This document shows, in pieces, positions 33,032-42,405 of a DNA stretch of 64,000 bases. Within the stretch, counting starts at the first letter, position 1, and the number at the start of each line of letters is the position of its first letter. Made by a program: the position numbers and the translations under genes. Location of the stretch: the NCBI GenBank assembly GCA_019310535.1, contig JAFDED010000003.1:45727-109726 (forward strand), given 5' to 3'. Under the pieces are notes generated by a model that saw only the letters and a list, made by a program, of their open reading frames with translations, made no database searches and was not told the origin of the DNA. The stretch comes from Deltaproteobacteria bacterium. GTDB taxonomy: Bacteria > Desulfobacterota > JAFDED01.

Positions 33032-34243
33032 TTATATCCTTATCCATTCCAGGGGATTCACTGGAACACCATGATGGCGAATCTCGAAATAGAGGCACGG
33101 CCCCTTCAAAGAACCCGTTTCCCCCACCAGGCCGATCAGTTCTCCTTCAGACACAGTATCTCCGACTTTTTTCAATAGTCTGGATGAGTGGGCGTACACC
33201 GAATAGTAGCTTCTTCCATGGTCGATGATGATCATCTTTCCGTAACCGGGGAACCATCCGGAGTAAACGACCCGGCCATTGAATATCGATTTAATCTCAG
33301 ATCCTGCGGTTGCGGCAATGTCGATCCCTTTTTGAAACGTAACGGTATTGAACCTGGGATGCCGCCTCCTGCCAAACCGCTCGATGATTTTTCCCTTTAC
33401 AGGAGGCATGAGTTTCCCTTTGCGCTGCACAATGGACACGTGTCTTGATCGATCTATCCTCGGCGCCTCGGACTCATACGGCACCTTGAGAGAACCCGGT
33501 TTTGCGCGGTGCTTCTCCTGAGGTCGAAGTGAGGCCATCATCCGGCTCAATTTTTCATCAGCCTTCTCTAATTCCTTTAAAGCCTGCATGTGGGCCGTCT
33601 TTTCCATCCGCACACTGTGCAGTAATTGTCGTTTCTGTTCTTTTGCTTTATTGAAAGATCGCAAACGCCTTTCGTTCTTCTGACGCAGTTGCCTTTGAAG
33701 CAGAATTTCTCGGGATAAAATACGTTTTTTTTCCTCCAGTTGATGACGATCCTCCTGATAATTGCTTATCACGTCCGAATCCAGCCGGGCCGCCAAACTC
33801 AAGTACTTTAATCTCATCAATAAGTCAGGAAACGATTCTGCTGAAAAAAGGGTTGCCGCGGTCCCGATACGGATGAGCTTGTACATGGCCGTGAGGCGCT
33901 TGCCAAAGAGCTTTTGACGATTTTTCATCCGACGGGAGATCTCTTCGATTTCACTGTTGAATTTACGGCTGTTTTTACGACTTATACGTAATTGCCGGGC
34001 GATTTTTTGAGCGCGATTTTGCTCTTCTTCCAACCGGCGATCCAGTCGCTCCAGCTCGTTCAGGAGTTTCATCTCCTTTTCCAAGACCTTCTGGGCTTCC
34101 CGCCGTTTTTTTTGGATGGTACGCTTGATTTGCGAGCTGTCTTCCGACCCGGCTTGTGCGCTGGTCTTTAAACCATGTCCCGGCATCGGAAAGATCAGCA
34201 GGCAAAAGATCAGAAAAAGGTGCATACCGTATCGCACTCTCAT
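33032..34243 (-). CDS. envC: EnvC-like murein hydrolase activator
   Basis: This 403-residue periplasmic protein has a signal peptide (about residues 1-24), a long coiled coil (about 35-245) and a C-terminal LytM/M23-like domain (about 290-400). The LytM metal ligands are degenerate: FQKGIDIAA lacks the usual first His, and the terminal HLH motif reads CLY (GPCLYFEIRHHG). That is the pattern of EnvC-type amidase activators, which are not peptidases themselves. The start ATG 34243 overlaps the ftsX stop as ATGA, supporting the known FtsEX-EnvC complex in which FtsEX gates EnvC during division. Confidence 0.88.
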   Translation of the reverse strand: MRVRYGMHLFLIFCLLIFPMPGHGLKTSAQAGSEDSSQIKRTIQKKRREAQKVLEKEMKLLNELERLDRRLEEEQNRAQKIARQLRISRKNSRKFNSEIEEISRRMKNRQKLFGKRLTAMYKLIRIGTAATLFSAESFPDLLMRLKYLSLAARLDSDVISNYQEDRHQLEEKKRILSREILLQRQLRQKNERRLRSFNKAKEQKRQLLHSVRMEKTAHMQALKELEKADEKLSRMMASLRPQEKHRAKPGSLKVPYESEAPRIDRSRHVSIVQRKGKLMPPVKGKIIERFGRRRHPRFNTVTFQKGIDIAATAGSEIKSIFNGRVVYSGWFPGYGKMIIIDHGRSYYSVYAHSSRLLKKVGDTVSEGELIGLVGETGSLKGPCLYFEIRHHGVPVNPLEWIRI

Positions 34244-35154
34244 GCCCTCAAAAATCTCACCAGAGAAATGAAACTTCCAAACGTTCCCAGACACATTCCT
34301 CCCGCCAGGATTCCCATTATGGTCCCGGGAGAAAGAAAGTCGATTTTCAAGCCCCAGCTTGAAGAAATCAAAGCGGCGTCAATCCGGGTTGTCACAAGTT
34401 GATAAATAACGAATAAAATGGCAACCGAAAGAACAGCTCCCAGAAACCCCTGGATCATCCCTTCCAATACGAATGGAGCTTTGATGAAAGAATTCGTGGC
34501 TCCGACCAGCCTCATGACCTCGATCTCATCGCTGCGGGCATACACTGTCAGTTTGATGGTATTAGCCACGATGATGATGACCGCCAGAATCAGAAAGGCC
34601 ATAATAGCGGAACCCATCAATTCGACGATACCCATGAACGTATTGAACTGCTCCACCCACTTCTGACTGAAGCTCACATCTTCGACCCCGGGGATTTTGG
34701 AAAGCCTTCTGGCCATAAGCCTGACAGCGGGTGGAGTGTGATACATCTTTTTGAGCTGGATTTCAAAGGAAGGCGGGAGCGGATTGTGCTCCAGTCCCTC
34801 CAGTATTCCTTCTTGTCCCTCAAGGCTTCTGCGGAGTCGGCGTAAAGCCTCTGCAGCCGAAACAAATTGAAAGGTCTCGATCTCTCCAAATCCCTTCAGC
34901 CGATTTCGAATGTCATCAAGTGTTTTTTGAGAAATATCATTTTGCACATACGTAATGATCTGGATCTTTTGTCCGAGATGATCGAGTGCTCCGCGGAGAT
35001 TCCCAAGGATGATCAAGAAGGCGCCCAGTATGAAGAGTGTAATGGTTATAGTAGCAATGCTCACCAGGCTTGGCAGTGGTCTTTCCTTTAGATTCCGGGC
35101 TGCTTGGTGAAAAAAGTAAGCAAATCGACGAATAATCATTAAAGCAAGCGGCAC
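34240..35154 (-). CDS. ftsX: Cell division protein FtsX
   Basis: This inner-membrane protein of about 304 residues is the permease-like partner of FtsE and transmits ATPase state to EnvC. It has a first transmembrane helix (SLVSIATITITLFILGAFLI), a periplasmic loop (about residues 60-170) and three further helices near 180-290, with the FtsX-family cytoplasmic segment DEIEVMRLVGATNSFIKAPF. GTG 35154 is chosen because GGAAG lies six bases before it; ATG 35139 is a possible alternative. ftsE ends 26 bases upstream. Confidence 0.9.
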   Translation of the reverse strand: MPLALMIIRRFAYFFHQAARNLKERPLPSLVSIATITITLFILGAFLIILGNLRGALDHLGQKIQIITYVQNDISQKTLDDIRNRLKGFGEIETFQFVSAAEALRRLRRSLEGQEGILEGLEHNPLPPSFEIQLKKMYHTPPAVRLMARRLSKIPGVEDVSFSQKWVEQFNTFMGIVELMGSAIMAFLILAVIIIVANTIKLTVYARSDEIEVMRLVGATNSFIKAPFVLEGMIQGFLGAVLSVAILFVIYQLVTTRIDAALISSSWGLKIDFLSPGTIMGILAGGMCLGTFGSFISLVRFLRA

Positions 35155-35180
35155 GCTTAACTTCCGGTCTCCTGGCAAAA

Positions 35181-35885
35181 CTAAAAGCCATGCAATGGAG
35201 CTTCAAACTGTTTTTCTTCGGGTGCGGGGACGTCTGACACTATATGTCCTCCCCGCAACTCGACCACTCTTCGACGAAACCGATTCACCAGGGTGTAATC
35301 GTGGGTTGCCACGATAATCGTTGTTCCCCGTGCATTGATGGTTTCAAAGTCAGCAATAATCTCCAGTGTCAGGTCAGGATCCAAGTTCCCCGTAGGCTCG
35401 TCGGCCAGCAGGATGATCGGCTCGTGAACGATGGAGCGTGCAATAGCCACCCGCTGCTGCTCTCCGCCGGAGAGGCGATGGGGCATAACACCGGCTTTTT
35501 GTTGAAGCCTGACCATCTTCAGTGTATACAAAACACGCTTTCGAATCTCTTCCCGACTCGCCCCGATGACTTCCAGCGCAAAAGCCACATTCTCAAACAC
35601 CGTTCGGTTGTACAAGAGCTTGAAGTCTTGAAACACCACCCCTATTCGTCGCCTCAGCAAAGGAATCTGCCAGGGCTTGATTCGATCAATATTGCGACCG
35701 TCAATAATGATATGGCCCGATGTGGGCCTCTCAGCACACAGGAGCAACTTCAGCAACGTGGTTTTGCCCGCTCCACTGGGGCCTGTAAGAAATATGAATC
35801 CCCCTCTTTGAATGTGTAAGTTAATATTAGTAAGAGCACAAATATCTCCCTGATAGGTCTTACAGACCCTGTATATCTGAATCAT
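35181..35885 (-). CDS. ftsE: Cell division ATP-binding protein FtsE
   Basis: This 234-residue ABC ATPase has Walker A (LTGPSGAGKTTLLKLL), Q-loop VFQDFKLL, signature LSGGEQQRVAIAR, Walker B IILLADEPTGNLD and the switch His in IIVATHDY. It pairs with FtsX at the divisome and drives EnvC-dependent amidase activation. AAAGGCG lies just before ATG 35885. The upstream 255-base gap to the TolC-like gene shows no clear promoter. Confidence 0.95.
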   Translation of the reverse strand: MIQIYRVCKTYQGDICALTNINLHIQRGGFIFLTGPSGAGKTTLLKLLLCAERPTSGHIIIDGRNIDRIKPWQIPLLRRRIGVVFQDFKLLYNRTVFENVAFALEVIGASREEIRKRVLYTLKMVRLQQKAGVMPHRLSGGEQQRVAIARSIVHEPIILLADEPTGNLDPDLTLEIIADFETINARGTTIIVATHDYTLVNRFRRRVVELRGGHIVSDVPAPEEKQFEAPLHGF

Positions 35886-36140
35886 GGTCGCCTTTCAGAG
35901 TATCCCCGGGGGTTGCTGTCCCCAGTTGTCCAGACCTCTCAATTAGTAAAAAAATATCATAATACCCTATGGCTTGCAAGGAGAAATATTGTCCCGAGAT
36001 ACCTGAAAACACCTCTTTCTCTTGGGTATGAAACTGCATTGTCCTGAGTAAGGGCGCTGGTTCGGCCTTGAGACTGAGACAAGGCAAACGATAAAATTTT
36101 AGCTGAAAACCCCAGCGAGGCGATTGTTTAATAAAAAGTG

Positions 36141-37439
36141 TCACTTAATCCTGCCCATGGCCCTTTCAAGCCTGGCTTTGGCCAGGTTGTAATCACTCAG
36201 CGCGTTGTAATAATTTGTGCGGGCTTGAGTGAGCAACGTTTGTGCATCCAGCACCTCGATGGAGGTGGCCACCTGCTCTTTATAGCGCTCCTGGCTCATC
36301 CGAAACCCTTCCTCTCCCTGCTCGATTGACTTCTCTGCCACAAAGATGTTTTTCTCCGTCTCCTTGAGTTTAAGAAATGCCTCCTTGATCTCCAACTGGA
36401 TGTTGTCAATAAGTCTTTTTTTAATAAAATTGGCTTGGTTCAGAGCGCTTTGGGCTTCGTCCACCTGCTTCCATACCCTGCCCCATTCAAAAAATGTCCA
36501 GTTGGCAAGGGCGGCGAAAACCCAGGAATCATCGTCATCAACTGTTACTGTTTGTCCTGTCTTGTTATAATTGTAGTTCAGGTTGATCTGGGGGAAATAC
36601 CCACTTTTGGCCAGTTGAACACTCTTATCTGAAATGCTGATTGAGAGTTCCGCATCCTGGATTTCGGGGCGTTCTCTCAACCCAATGGCTGTTGCTTGAT
36701 CCAAATCGTGGGGGATTGGTTTATACTCCAGCTTATCTTTTAGGTTTACAGGGGTATTCAGGGGGAACCGCAGGATGGTATTGAGTATCGATTCGGCCAC
36801 CTCTACGTTGTTGTCAGCCCTGGTGAGGTCCTGTACTGCGTTGGCCAATTCTACTTCCGACTTCAGCCAGTCGTTCTTTGGAATCATCCCAACGTTGTAA
36901 AACTCACGGGCCACGTCCCGGTGCCCTTCCAGTGCCTTCACGGCTTGCGCAGCCACTTCTCTGAGTTTATAGGCTTTCAGAATGTTGAAATATGCGTTGT
37001 ACACCTGGAAGATCAAATCCTGGTGGGTCACCTCCTTGCGGACGTGAGCAGAATCCACCTGCAACCCGGATATCTTATAAGAATAATAAAGGCTTCCCCC
37101 GGAGAAGACGGGTTGCGTTAACACCCCTCTGAGCTCGTATATTTCATCCGACTCCATAAACGTGCTTCCCGCCCGGACAAAGCTGACTTCATTTAAACGG
37201 GTGTAAGCATACTGTACGCTGAACTTGGGCAGCATCTCCGCGCCGGCCTGCCAGCGGCGATCCATGGCGGCCCGGACATCCTCCTCCGCAATCTTGATGG
37301 ACAGGTTACGTTCCAGAGCAATGCTGATGCAGTCCTGGATAGACAATGGCCTTTCGGTCTTTTCCGCTTCTACAGGCATCGCCCACACTCCTATAACAAT
37401 CAGAACAATCCAGAAACAAATAGCGCTGCCCTTTCTCAC
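36141..37439 (-). CDS. TolC family outer-membrane channel protein
   Basis: This 432-residue protein has a signal peptide (residues 1-25, ICFWIVLIVIGVWA then a small-residue site) and two outer-membrane-efflux repeats. Conserved features are SIQDCISIALERNLSIKIAEEDVRAA near the N-terminus, YSYKISGLQVDSAHVRKE, and GFRMSQERYKEQVATSIEVLDAQ with the ARTNYYNALSDYNLAKARLERAMG end that closes the alpha-helical tunnel. The start is a GTG at 37439 with AAAGGAGAG five bases upstream; this removes an N-terminal extension lacking signal-peptide character. It stands between gspN and ftsE without an inner-membrane pump, so partner and export substrate are unknown. Confidence 0.87.
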   Translation of the reverse strand: MRKGSAICFWIVLIVIGVWAMPVEAEKTERPLSIQDCISIALERNLSIKIAEEDVRAAMDRRWQAGAEMLPKFSVQYAYTRLNEVSFVRAGSTFMESDEIYELRGVLTQPVFSGGSLYYSYKISGLQVDSAHVRKEVTHQDLIFQVYNAYFNILKAYKLREVAAQAVKALEGHRDVAREFYNVGMIPKNDWLKSEVELANAVQDLTRADNNVEVAESILNTILRFPLNTPVNLKDKLEYKPIPHDLDQATAIGLRERPEIQDAELSISISDKSVQLAKSGYFPQINLNYNYNKTGQTVTVDDDDSWVFAALANWTFFEWGRVWKQVDEAQSALNQANFIKKRLIDNIQLEIKEAFLKLKETEKNIFVAEKSIEQGEEGFRMSQERYKEQVATSIEVLDAQTLLTQARTNYYNALSDYNLAKARLERAMGRIK

Positions 37440-37535
37440 TGTTTCTCTCCTTTCCATGTTTAAAAATTCCAATGATCTATACCCCGCTGGCAAAACGGAC
37501 TCCGTCGACCGGGTTTTTGGCCCGGCTGATGCGGT

Positions 37536-38426
37536 TTAAAACTTCATTCCCGCCACTCTCAAACTCGGACGTTGCAATGTTCCAGTCAGTGCAAAGGGTA
37601 TCTCACCCCTGGTGTTGCGGTATTTCCTGAGAAAGGTCATGATCAATCCCAGCTTTGAGGCCAGAACTGGCTTTATCAGGATGTTGCCGCGCATGTTGAG
37701 AACGCTTTCGCGAAGGTTTTCGCGCAGGCGCAGTGTCCCCTCCAGCTTTCCCTCAAGTTCGCTCCCCTGAGCTCGCATTGGAGCCAGGTGAAGGATTCCA
37801 TCGGAAAATGCCACAATGCACTCGATTTTCGAGAATGTCAATCGCCCCGGGTTTGGGTTGAGATTTTTTATGCCGTCGATTTTCACATTCTTCGCCATAA
37901 GCCGGCCGCCCATCTGAAATTTCAAAAGGCCGCCCGATCTGGGCTGTACTTTGAGCTCTCCATCGAGAAGTCCCGTCAACTCATTGGCTATGCTTTTGCG
38001 AAGCGCGGTGTTCCTCCCCGGGTCAATGCCTTGTATTTCGATCTCAATAGGCCTATCAATGGGGTTCAGAAATTGATAAATACCCGTCATCGCGTAGATA
38101 GCGCCCCCGTATGCCTGGATGTGGATCCGCATGGATCCCCTGCCTCGAATCCATGAGAGAGGCGCGAATCGGAGCCCGATCCGGTCGGCCCGAAACAACT
38201 CCATGTTGTCCCCATTGAGGGGTGCGGTGACAACTACATTCCGGCCAACCATCCCCAGCGGAGGATCTGCCCGTAACGCGGCAATGCTGAGCTGCGCCGG
38301 AACGCGCGACTGGAACTCGGCCACCAGTAAAGCCTTAACGCGCGGATATGGGAAGTTCAGATAGGTGAAAACGAGAAACATCATCATCCCGAACAGTGCG
38401 TAACCGATCCAAAGCATCCATCGCAT
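37536..38426 (-). CDS. gspN: Type II secretion system protein GspN
   Basis: This 296-residue protein has one N-terminal transmembrane helix (ALFGMMMFLVFTYLNFPY) and an AsmA-like beta-rich periplasmic body. The VVVTAPLNGDNMELFRADRI and SFKLGGRLMAKNVKID-like segments match the GspN family, an accessory inner-membrane component of T2SS. It ends the gspJ-K-L-M-N series and starts 15 bases after gspM. Its position strengthens an assignment that sequence alone would support only moderately. Confidence 0.8.
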   Translation of the reverse strand: MRWMLWIGYALFGMMMFLVFTYLNFPYPRVKALLVAEFQSRVPAQLSIAALRADPPLGMVGRNVVVTAPLNGDNMELFRADRIGLRFAPLSWIRGRGSMRIHIQAYGGAIYAMTGIYQFLNPIDRPIEIEIQGIDPGRNTALRKSIANELTGLLDGELKVQPRSGGLLKFQMGGRLMAKNVKIDGIKNLNPNPGRLTFSKIECIVAFSDGILHLAPMRAQGSELEGKLEGTLRLRENLRESVLNMRGNILIKPVLASKLGLIMTFLRKYRNTRGEIPFALTGTLQRPSLRVAGMKF

Positions 38427-38441
38427 TGTGATGATTTTCCC

Positions 38442-38963
38442 TTACTTGATTTCCTGGGTGTACACCAGCAATGTAACATCCAGCAGACTGGGATTTTTGT
38501 ATTGAGGCCGAACGTGCATGCGCTTGATTTGTAAGAGCCGCCCCGCGTACTCGACGCGGTAAATGTAGCGGATCAGTTGTTCCAGATTTATTTTCTCCAG
38601 CTTTATTTCAACGGAGGATTCGTTGTATTGTTCGTTGAGCTGGGTGGTGGAGGGCTTCATGTACTTAATATTTTTTTTCACCTCGGTTTGTTGCGCCAGG
38701 GATTCGAGGAAAGAGAAAAGGGTGAACCCGCGTCCCCTTTGCTTGATCGCCTTCTCGACATTTGCGCTTTGTTCGACCATTTGCAGGTATTCGGCCTGAA
38801 GTGCTCTCATTTCGGCCAGCTCTTTTTCTTTGCGCTCGATGAGGCCATCCAAGCTTTTCAAACGACCCAGCGTGGGCAAAAGGACCCATTCGGTCATTCC
38901 AAAAACAACGAGAAACACTGCGAGGATCAGTGTGGCTATTTTTTCACGTCGTGCCAGTTGCAT
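38442..38963 (-). CDS. gspM: Type II secretion system protein GspM-like
   Basis: This 173-residue bitopic protein has a short cytoplasmic start, one transmembrane helix (about residues 10-28), a coiled coil (about 32-70) and a periplasmic ferredoxin-like domain ending PSLLDVTLLVYTQEI. This is the GspM/PilO layout. Sequence similarity to named GspM proteins is weak; assignment relies on topology and on sitting between gspL and gspN. It would dimerise with the periplasmic part of GspL. It follows gspL by seven bases. Confidence 0.78.
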   Translation of the reverse strand: MQLARREKIATLILAVFLVVFGMTEWVLLPTLGRLKSLDGLIERKEKELAEMRALQAEYLQMVEQSANVEKAIKQRGRGFTLFSFLESLAQQTEVKKNIKYMKPSTTQLNEQYNESSVEIKLEKINLEQLIRYIYRVEYAGRLLQIKRMHVRPQYKNPSLLDVTLLVYTQEIK

Positions 38964-38970
38964 GGCCCGG

Positions 38971-40542
38971 TTATTTCCTTTGTGCCTTGAATTTAAATTC
39001 CACCACGCCGGGGGTGCTGCTCATTTTGGCGGACTCGATCTTGACTTCCCTGATCAACGGGGAGGCTGAGAGAGAGGTCTTGATCTTGTCCACAACATCG
39101 AATGATTCGGTCTCTCCGGCTATGAATACCAATTTTTCATCAACGTTCAAATCCGTAATTCGAACCTGCAATTGCTTTGGGATAGCGAAGTGAATGGCCT
39201 CCAGAATGTCAAGCATGGAACCCTCTTGACGGGATCCGCCCAGGAGGCTTACCCGATTTTTTTCCTCCTTAATCCGCGTTCTCGACTGGGGGAGTTCCGC
39301 CACTATGGTTGTAATATCAGGAAATGTCTGTTTAAAGGTGTGGCGGACCTCTTTTTTCAGGGCCTGATACCGGGATTCCTTGATATGGAGGCTTACCAGA
39401 ATATCCGCCGCCCCCAGTGCAAGAATAAAGGCCAGCGCTATTCCGAGAAAGACAAATTTTCCACGAATCTCTTGGAGGCGATGAAGAACGGAAAATTCTT
39501 CCTGGCGCATATTTACCTGGACGACCCCCCGGTTAATTCCCCTCAATGCCAGGCCAATTCCTGCTGCAATGTGCTGCTGCTCGCCCTGATCAATTTTTTC
39601 CAGGCCGGGGAGGCTGCCCGCCGGCGGCTCGAAACGGCGCGCCGGCATCCCCAACACCTCGCCGAGGAATTCTTCTATGTTTTGCAATCTTGATCCACCG
39701 CCGGTTAATATGATTTGAAACGGCCCATAATTTCTCAATTGAGATTGCATGGAACAGAGGGTGATCTGTATCTCCTGTATCAATGGATCCAAAGCCTTGG
39801 CCAGAGTACTGGATGCTTTTTCAGAGGGCTGTTTAAGAGGGAGCGGCGTGTTTCGCTTGAGCTCCTCCGCTTCACCCCCCTCCAGCCCAAGCGCAGCAGC
39901 CAGAGCAGAGGTTATGGTATCACCGCCAAAAGGGATTGCACGGAATGATTTCGGCAGCCCGTTGACTATAATGGTTAAGCCGGTATGATCCATGCCGATA
40001 TCAAGGAAAAGGATGACACCGTCTAGATCGTCAGGTCTGAAATGAACCAGGCAATTATATGAAGCAAAGGACTCTACATCCACGATCCGCGGATCAAACC
40101 CGGCGCCTTTCATCTGTAAAAGATGTTCCTTGATGGTTGTCTTTTTTGCCGCGGCGGTCAGAATTTGGGCGTTCTCTGCTATGGGGTTTTCCATAACCTG
40201 GCTGTCCACCACCACCTCATCGATAGGCATTGGAAGATATGGCTCCAGCTCAAACTTGACCACTTGCCTGACCTTTTTTGGGTCAGAAAAAGGAAGCTCA
40301 AGGTAATGTATCATGGAGAGATTGCCGGGAAGAGAAGAGACTATGGTGTCTCCTGAAAAGCCGTTTTCCTTCAGCAGGCTTTCCACTGCAAGGGTTCTCT
40401 CTTTGAGGCCGTCGCCCTCTTCCGAAGAAGGCACCTCACATCTGGCGAAGTTGGTGAGTTCGTAACCTCGCAGCGTGCTGGTCAATTGCACGGCCTTGAT
40501 TGATCGGAGGCCTATATCCAGACCGATCACTTTTTGCGGCAT
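38971..40542 (-). CDS. gspL: Type II secretion GspL-like protein with PilM-type cytoplasmic domain
   Basis: This 523-residue protein joins an actin-like PilM/FtsA-fold domain (residues 1-335; phosphate-1 IGLDIGLRSIKAVQL, phosphate-2 ILFLDIGMDHTGL, adenosine motif IILTGGGSRLQNI) to a transmembrane helix (about 362-385) and a periplasmic PilN/GspL-like domain. It recruits the secretion ATPase to the inner membrane. The cytoplasmic domain keeps the PilM-like nucleotide motifs better than enterobacterial GspL does, so the gene could also be read as a PilM-PilN fusion. Position before gspM and gspN favours T2SS. A 142-base gap containing a dispersed repeat separates it from gspK. Confidence 0.82.
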   Translation of the reverse strand: MPQKVIGLDIGLRSIKAVQLTSTLRGYELTNFARCEVPSSEEGDGLKERTLAVESLLKENGFSGDTIVSSLPGNLSMIHYLELPFSDPKKVRQVVKFELEPYLPMPIDEVVVDSQVMENPIAENAQILTAAAKKTTIKEHLLQMKGAGFDPRIVDVESFASYNCLVHFRPDDLDGVILFLDIGMDHTGLTIIVNGLPKSFRAIPFGGDTITSALAAALGLEGGEAEELKRNTPLPLKQPSEKASSTLAKALDPLIQEIQITLCSMQSQLRNYGPFQIILTGGGSRLQNIEEFLGEVLGMPARRFEPPAGSLPGLEKIDQGEQQHIAAGIGLALRGINRGVVQVNMRQEEFSVLHRLQEIRGKFVFLGIALAFILALGAADILVSLHIKESRYQALKKEVRHTFKQTFPDITTIVAELPQSRTRIKEEKNRVSLLGGSRQEGSMLDILEAIHFAIPKQLQVRITDLNVDEKLVFIAGETESFDVVDKIKTSLSASPLIREVKIESAKMSSTPGVVEFKFKAQRK

Positions 40543-40601
40543 GAATAATTTCCTCAGATTAACAATATTTTCTACAATATAACAGAATGAAAGAGACTTT
40601 C

Positions 40602-40636
40602 TTAATCCTTTTTCTGCTTATCCTGTCAAAATATTC
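40602..40636. repeat. Dispersed intergenic repeat copy between gspK and gspL
   Basis: The sequence TTAATCCTTTTTCTGCTTAT runs into CCTGTCAAAATATTC. It shares TTATCCTGTCAAAA with the copy at 27506-27531 and with the complement of those at 3778 and 63907. Confidence 0.5.
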
Positions 40637-40684
40637 ATTTTCATATCGGCACATGAAAATTACATCGCCCCTGATGAAATCTGA

Positions 40685-41674
40685 TCATTCCACCTGCCAG
40701 AAGCTCTTGGCGATTCGGGTGCCGGAACGAACCACGGTAGAGCGGATTCGCTGTCGGATTCCGTTGACCTCTCCCTCCATGTCCAGTAAAAAGTAATTAC
40801 TTTTGACATCGGCCAAGTAACTTATCCCCTCGGCCACACCCGCGGAGAGACCGGGAATCTCGTCCAATCCCTGGAGCGATGTGAAAGGTTCTTCCTCTCG
40901 CCGATCGATAATAGACTGGGCGCGATTGCTGGACATAAGATCATCGGATAAGGTGCGTAGTATGAGGAGCGGGGCGGTGTTGATGTTAATCCTGCCCGAG
41001 GTGTGCACAGCCAGCAAATCGCGAAGCCCGGGCTTCTCCTCGGTGCCGAAGTACAGCTCATCGGTGATTCCTTTGATGAGCCGCAGTTCGGATAGATCAT
41101 CAATGGGACCGTTCTTGCATGCCCTGGGTGGACTCAACAGCTCATAGTAATCACTTTCCGCCCCGTTTCCCACGCCATCCTGGAAAAACGTCTCGTCGTC
41201 CGGGTCCAGCCAGTCAATGATGGCGGCGATGATTTCTTTTTCGATCTCCAGTATATCAAACATCCGCTCCAGTTGTGCAAATCTTGCCGACACCGGGGTG
41301 CCGTTTTGAACCAGCCTGTTGATGTCGATGCGGCGATCCAAATCTTCGATGCGGCCATGAAGGCTTCCACGTTCAAACAGGAAACCGGATTGGGCCGCAT
41401 AGCTGTCGAATTGAGCCCAATCCTCGTCCAGAGAGTCGAATTGACGTTCGGCGTTCTGGCTGTCCAGGATCAACAGCAGCATACCGGCTTCGACTCCTGA
41501 GCGCGCAATATAGTATGCCTGCGTTTCGTCCCGCAGATTGCCGGCTATCTCCAGATCCACCCGGTTTTCGAAATGAAAGGTGAAGATCAATGTCGTCAGG
41601 ATGGCAACCACAAGGAGCGTTAAAATCAGGGCTATTCCATCCCGGCCTCTCAGCTTTCGGGATACAGGCTTCAT
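40685..41674 (-). CDS. gspK: Type II secretion minor pseudopilin GspK
   Basis: This 329-residue protein has a prepilin-like N-terminus (GRDGIALILTLLVVAILTTL) lacking the usual Glu at position 5, as in GspK. The large globular insert with GSLHGRIEDLDRRIDINRL, AAIIDWLDPDDE and GRININTAPLLILRTLSD is typical of GspK and its helix-hairpin-helix-like segments. It would cap the pseudopilus tip with GspI and GspJ. The ATG at 41674 overlaps the gspJ stop as ATGA. Confidence 0.88.
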   Translation of the reverse strand: MKPVSRKLRGRDGIALILTLLVVAILTTLIFTFHFENRVDLEIAGNLRDETQAYYIARSGVEAGMLLLILDSQNAERQFDSLDEDWAQFDSYAAQSGFLFERGSLHGRIEDLDRRIDINRLVQNGTPVSARFAQLERMFDILEIEKEIIAAIIDWLDPDDETFFQDGVGNGAESDYYELLSPPRACKNGPIDDLSELRLIKGITDELYFGTEEKPGLRDLLAVHTSGRININTAPLLILRTLSDDLMSSNRAQSIIDRREEEPFTSLQGLDEIPGLSAGVAEGISYLADVKSNYFLLDMEGEVNGIRQRIRSTVVRSGTRIAKSFWQVE

Positions 41675-42405
41675 TGTCGTGGCTGAGCCATTTCCAGGAG
41701 GACTTTAGTAGCAATCTCTACTGGCGGCTGCTCTGGGGGATCGTCCTGTCCGGCGATTAACAGGTAAATTTCCACTATTCTGGGAAGTGAGTTGCTGTGT
41801 TCGCCGGCGGTAGAATCGGTGGAATCCCAGACATCCCATGTGCTCCCTTCTGCATCCATGTATTTCAGGTCCAATCCCTGGACCCGTAATCCCATTTCCA
41901 GGACTGCACCGCCTGCGTTTATTTCCTGATCTACCACAAAGGATTCCCGGCGCATGAGCTTTTTCAGCCCCGTTTCCTCGTCTTTCTCCAAGAAGTATCC
42001 GATCTCAGAGAATATGGACTGCGGGCGGTCGCTCTCGTACAGCCGGTGCGTGGTAGAGGTAAAATTCAACGTGTCCGCAGGATACTCGCCGTCCCAGTGA
42101 TCCTCCCCTATGAAGCCGAACTTCATCGTTTCGCTCGGGTTGCCCGGTGAAGGGATATATGAGCCCCTGATATCTTCGGACATTTTATCCAGGATCAGCC
42201 TTGCCGTCCTATAAAGATCGGAGGATGCCTGGACAGACCTGATGGTTCGGACGCTACTGTGGAACGTCCCATATATCACGGAGAGGATTACGGAGAGTAT
42301 AGCGATGGAGATCAAAATCTCCAGCAATGTGAAGCCGTATCTATGGGAATTTCGAATTTTTATTAACTCGGCTATCATGGAATCAGCACGGCAATAAATG
42401 CTCAC
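41671..42405 (-). CDS. gspJ: Type II secretion minor pseudopilin GspJ
   Basis: This 244-residue protein carries a type IV prepilin peptidase motif: cleavage before Phe in [19 protein letters not shown] with the Glu at +5. It continues into a GspJ-type domain ([31 protein letters not shown]). The GTG start at 42405 overlaps the thrC stop as GTGA; an internal ATG at 42378 would shorten the leader but still keep the cleavage site. The major pseudopilin gspG and the minor gspH and gspI are not in this window. Confidence 0.83.
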   Translation of the reverse strand: MSIYCRADSMIAELIKIRNSHRYGFTLLEILISIAILSVILSVIYGTFHSSVRTIRSVQASSDLYRTARLILDKMSEDIRGSYIPSPGNPSETMKFGFIGEDHWDGEYPADTLNFTSTTHRLYESDRPQSIFSEIGYFLEKDEETGLKKLMRRESFVVDQEINAGGAVLEMGLRVQGLDLKYMDAEGSTWDVWDSTDSTAGEHSNSLPRIVEIYLLIAGQDDPPEQPPVEIATKVLLEMAQPRQ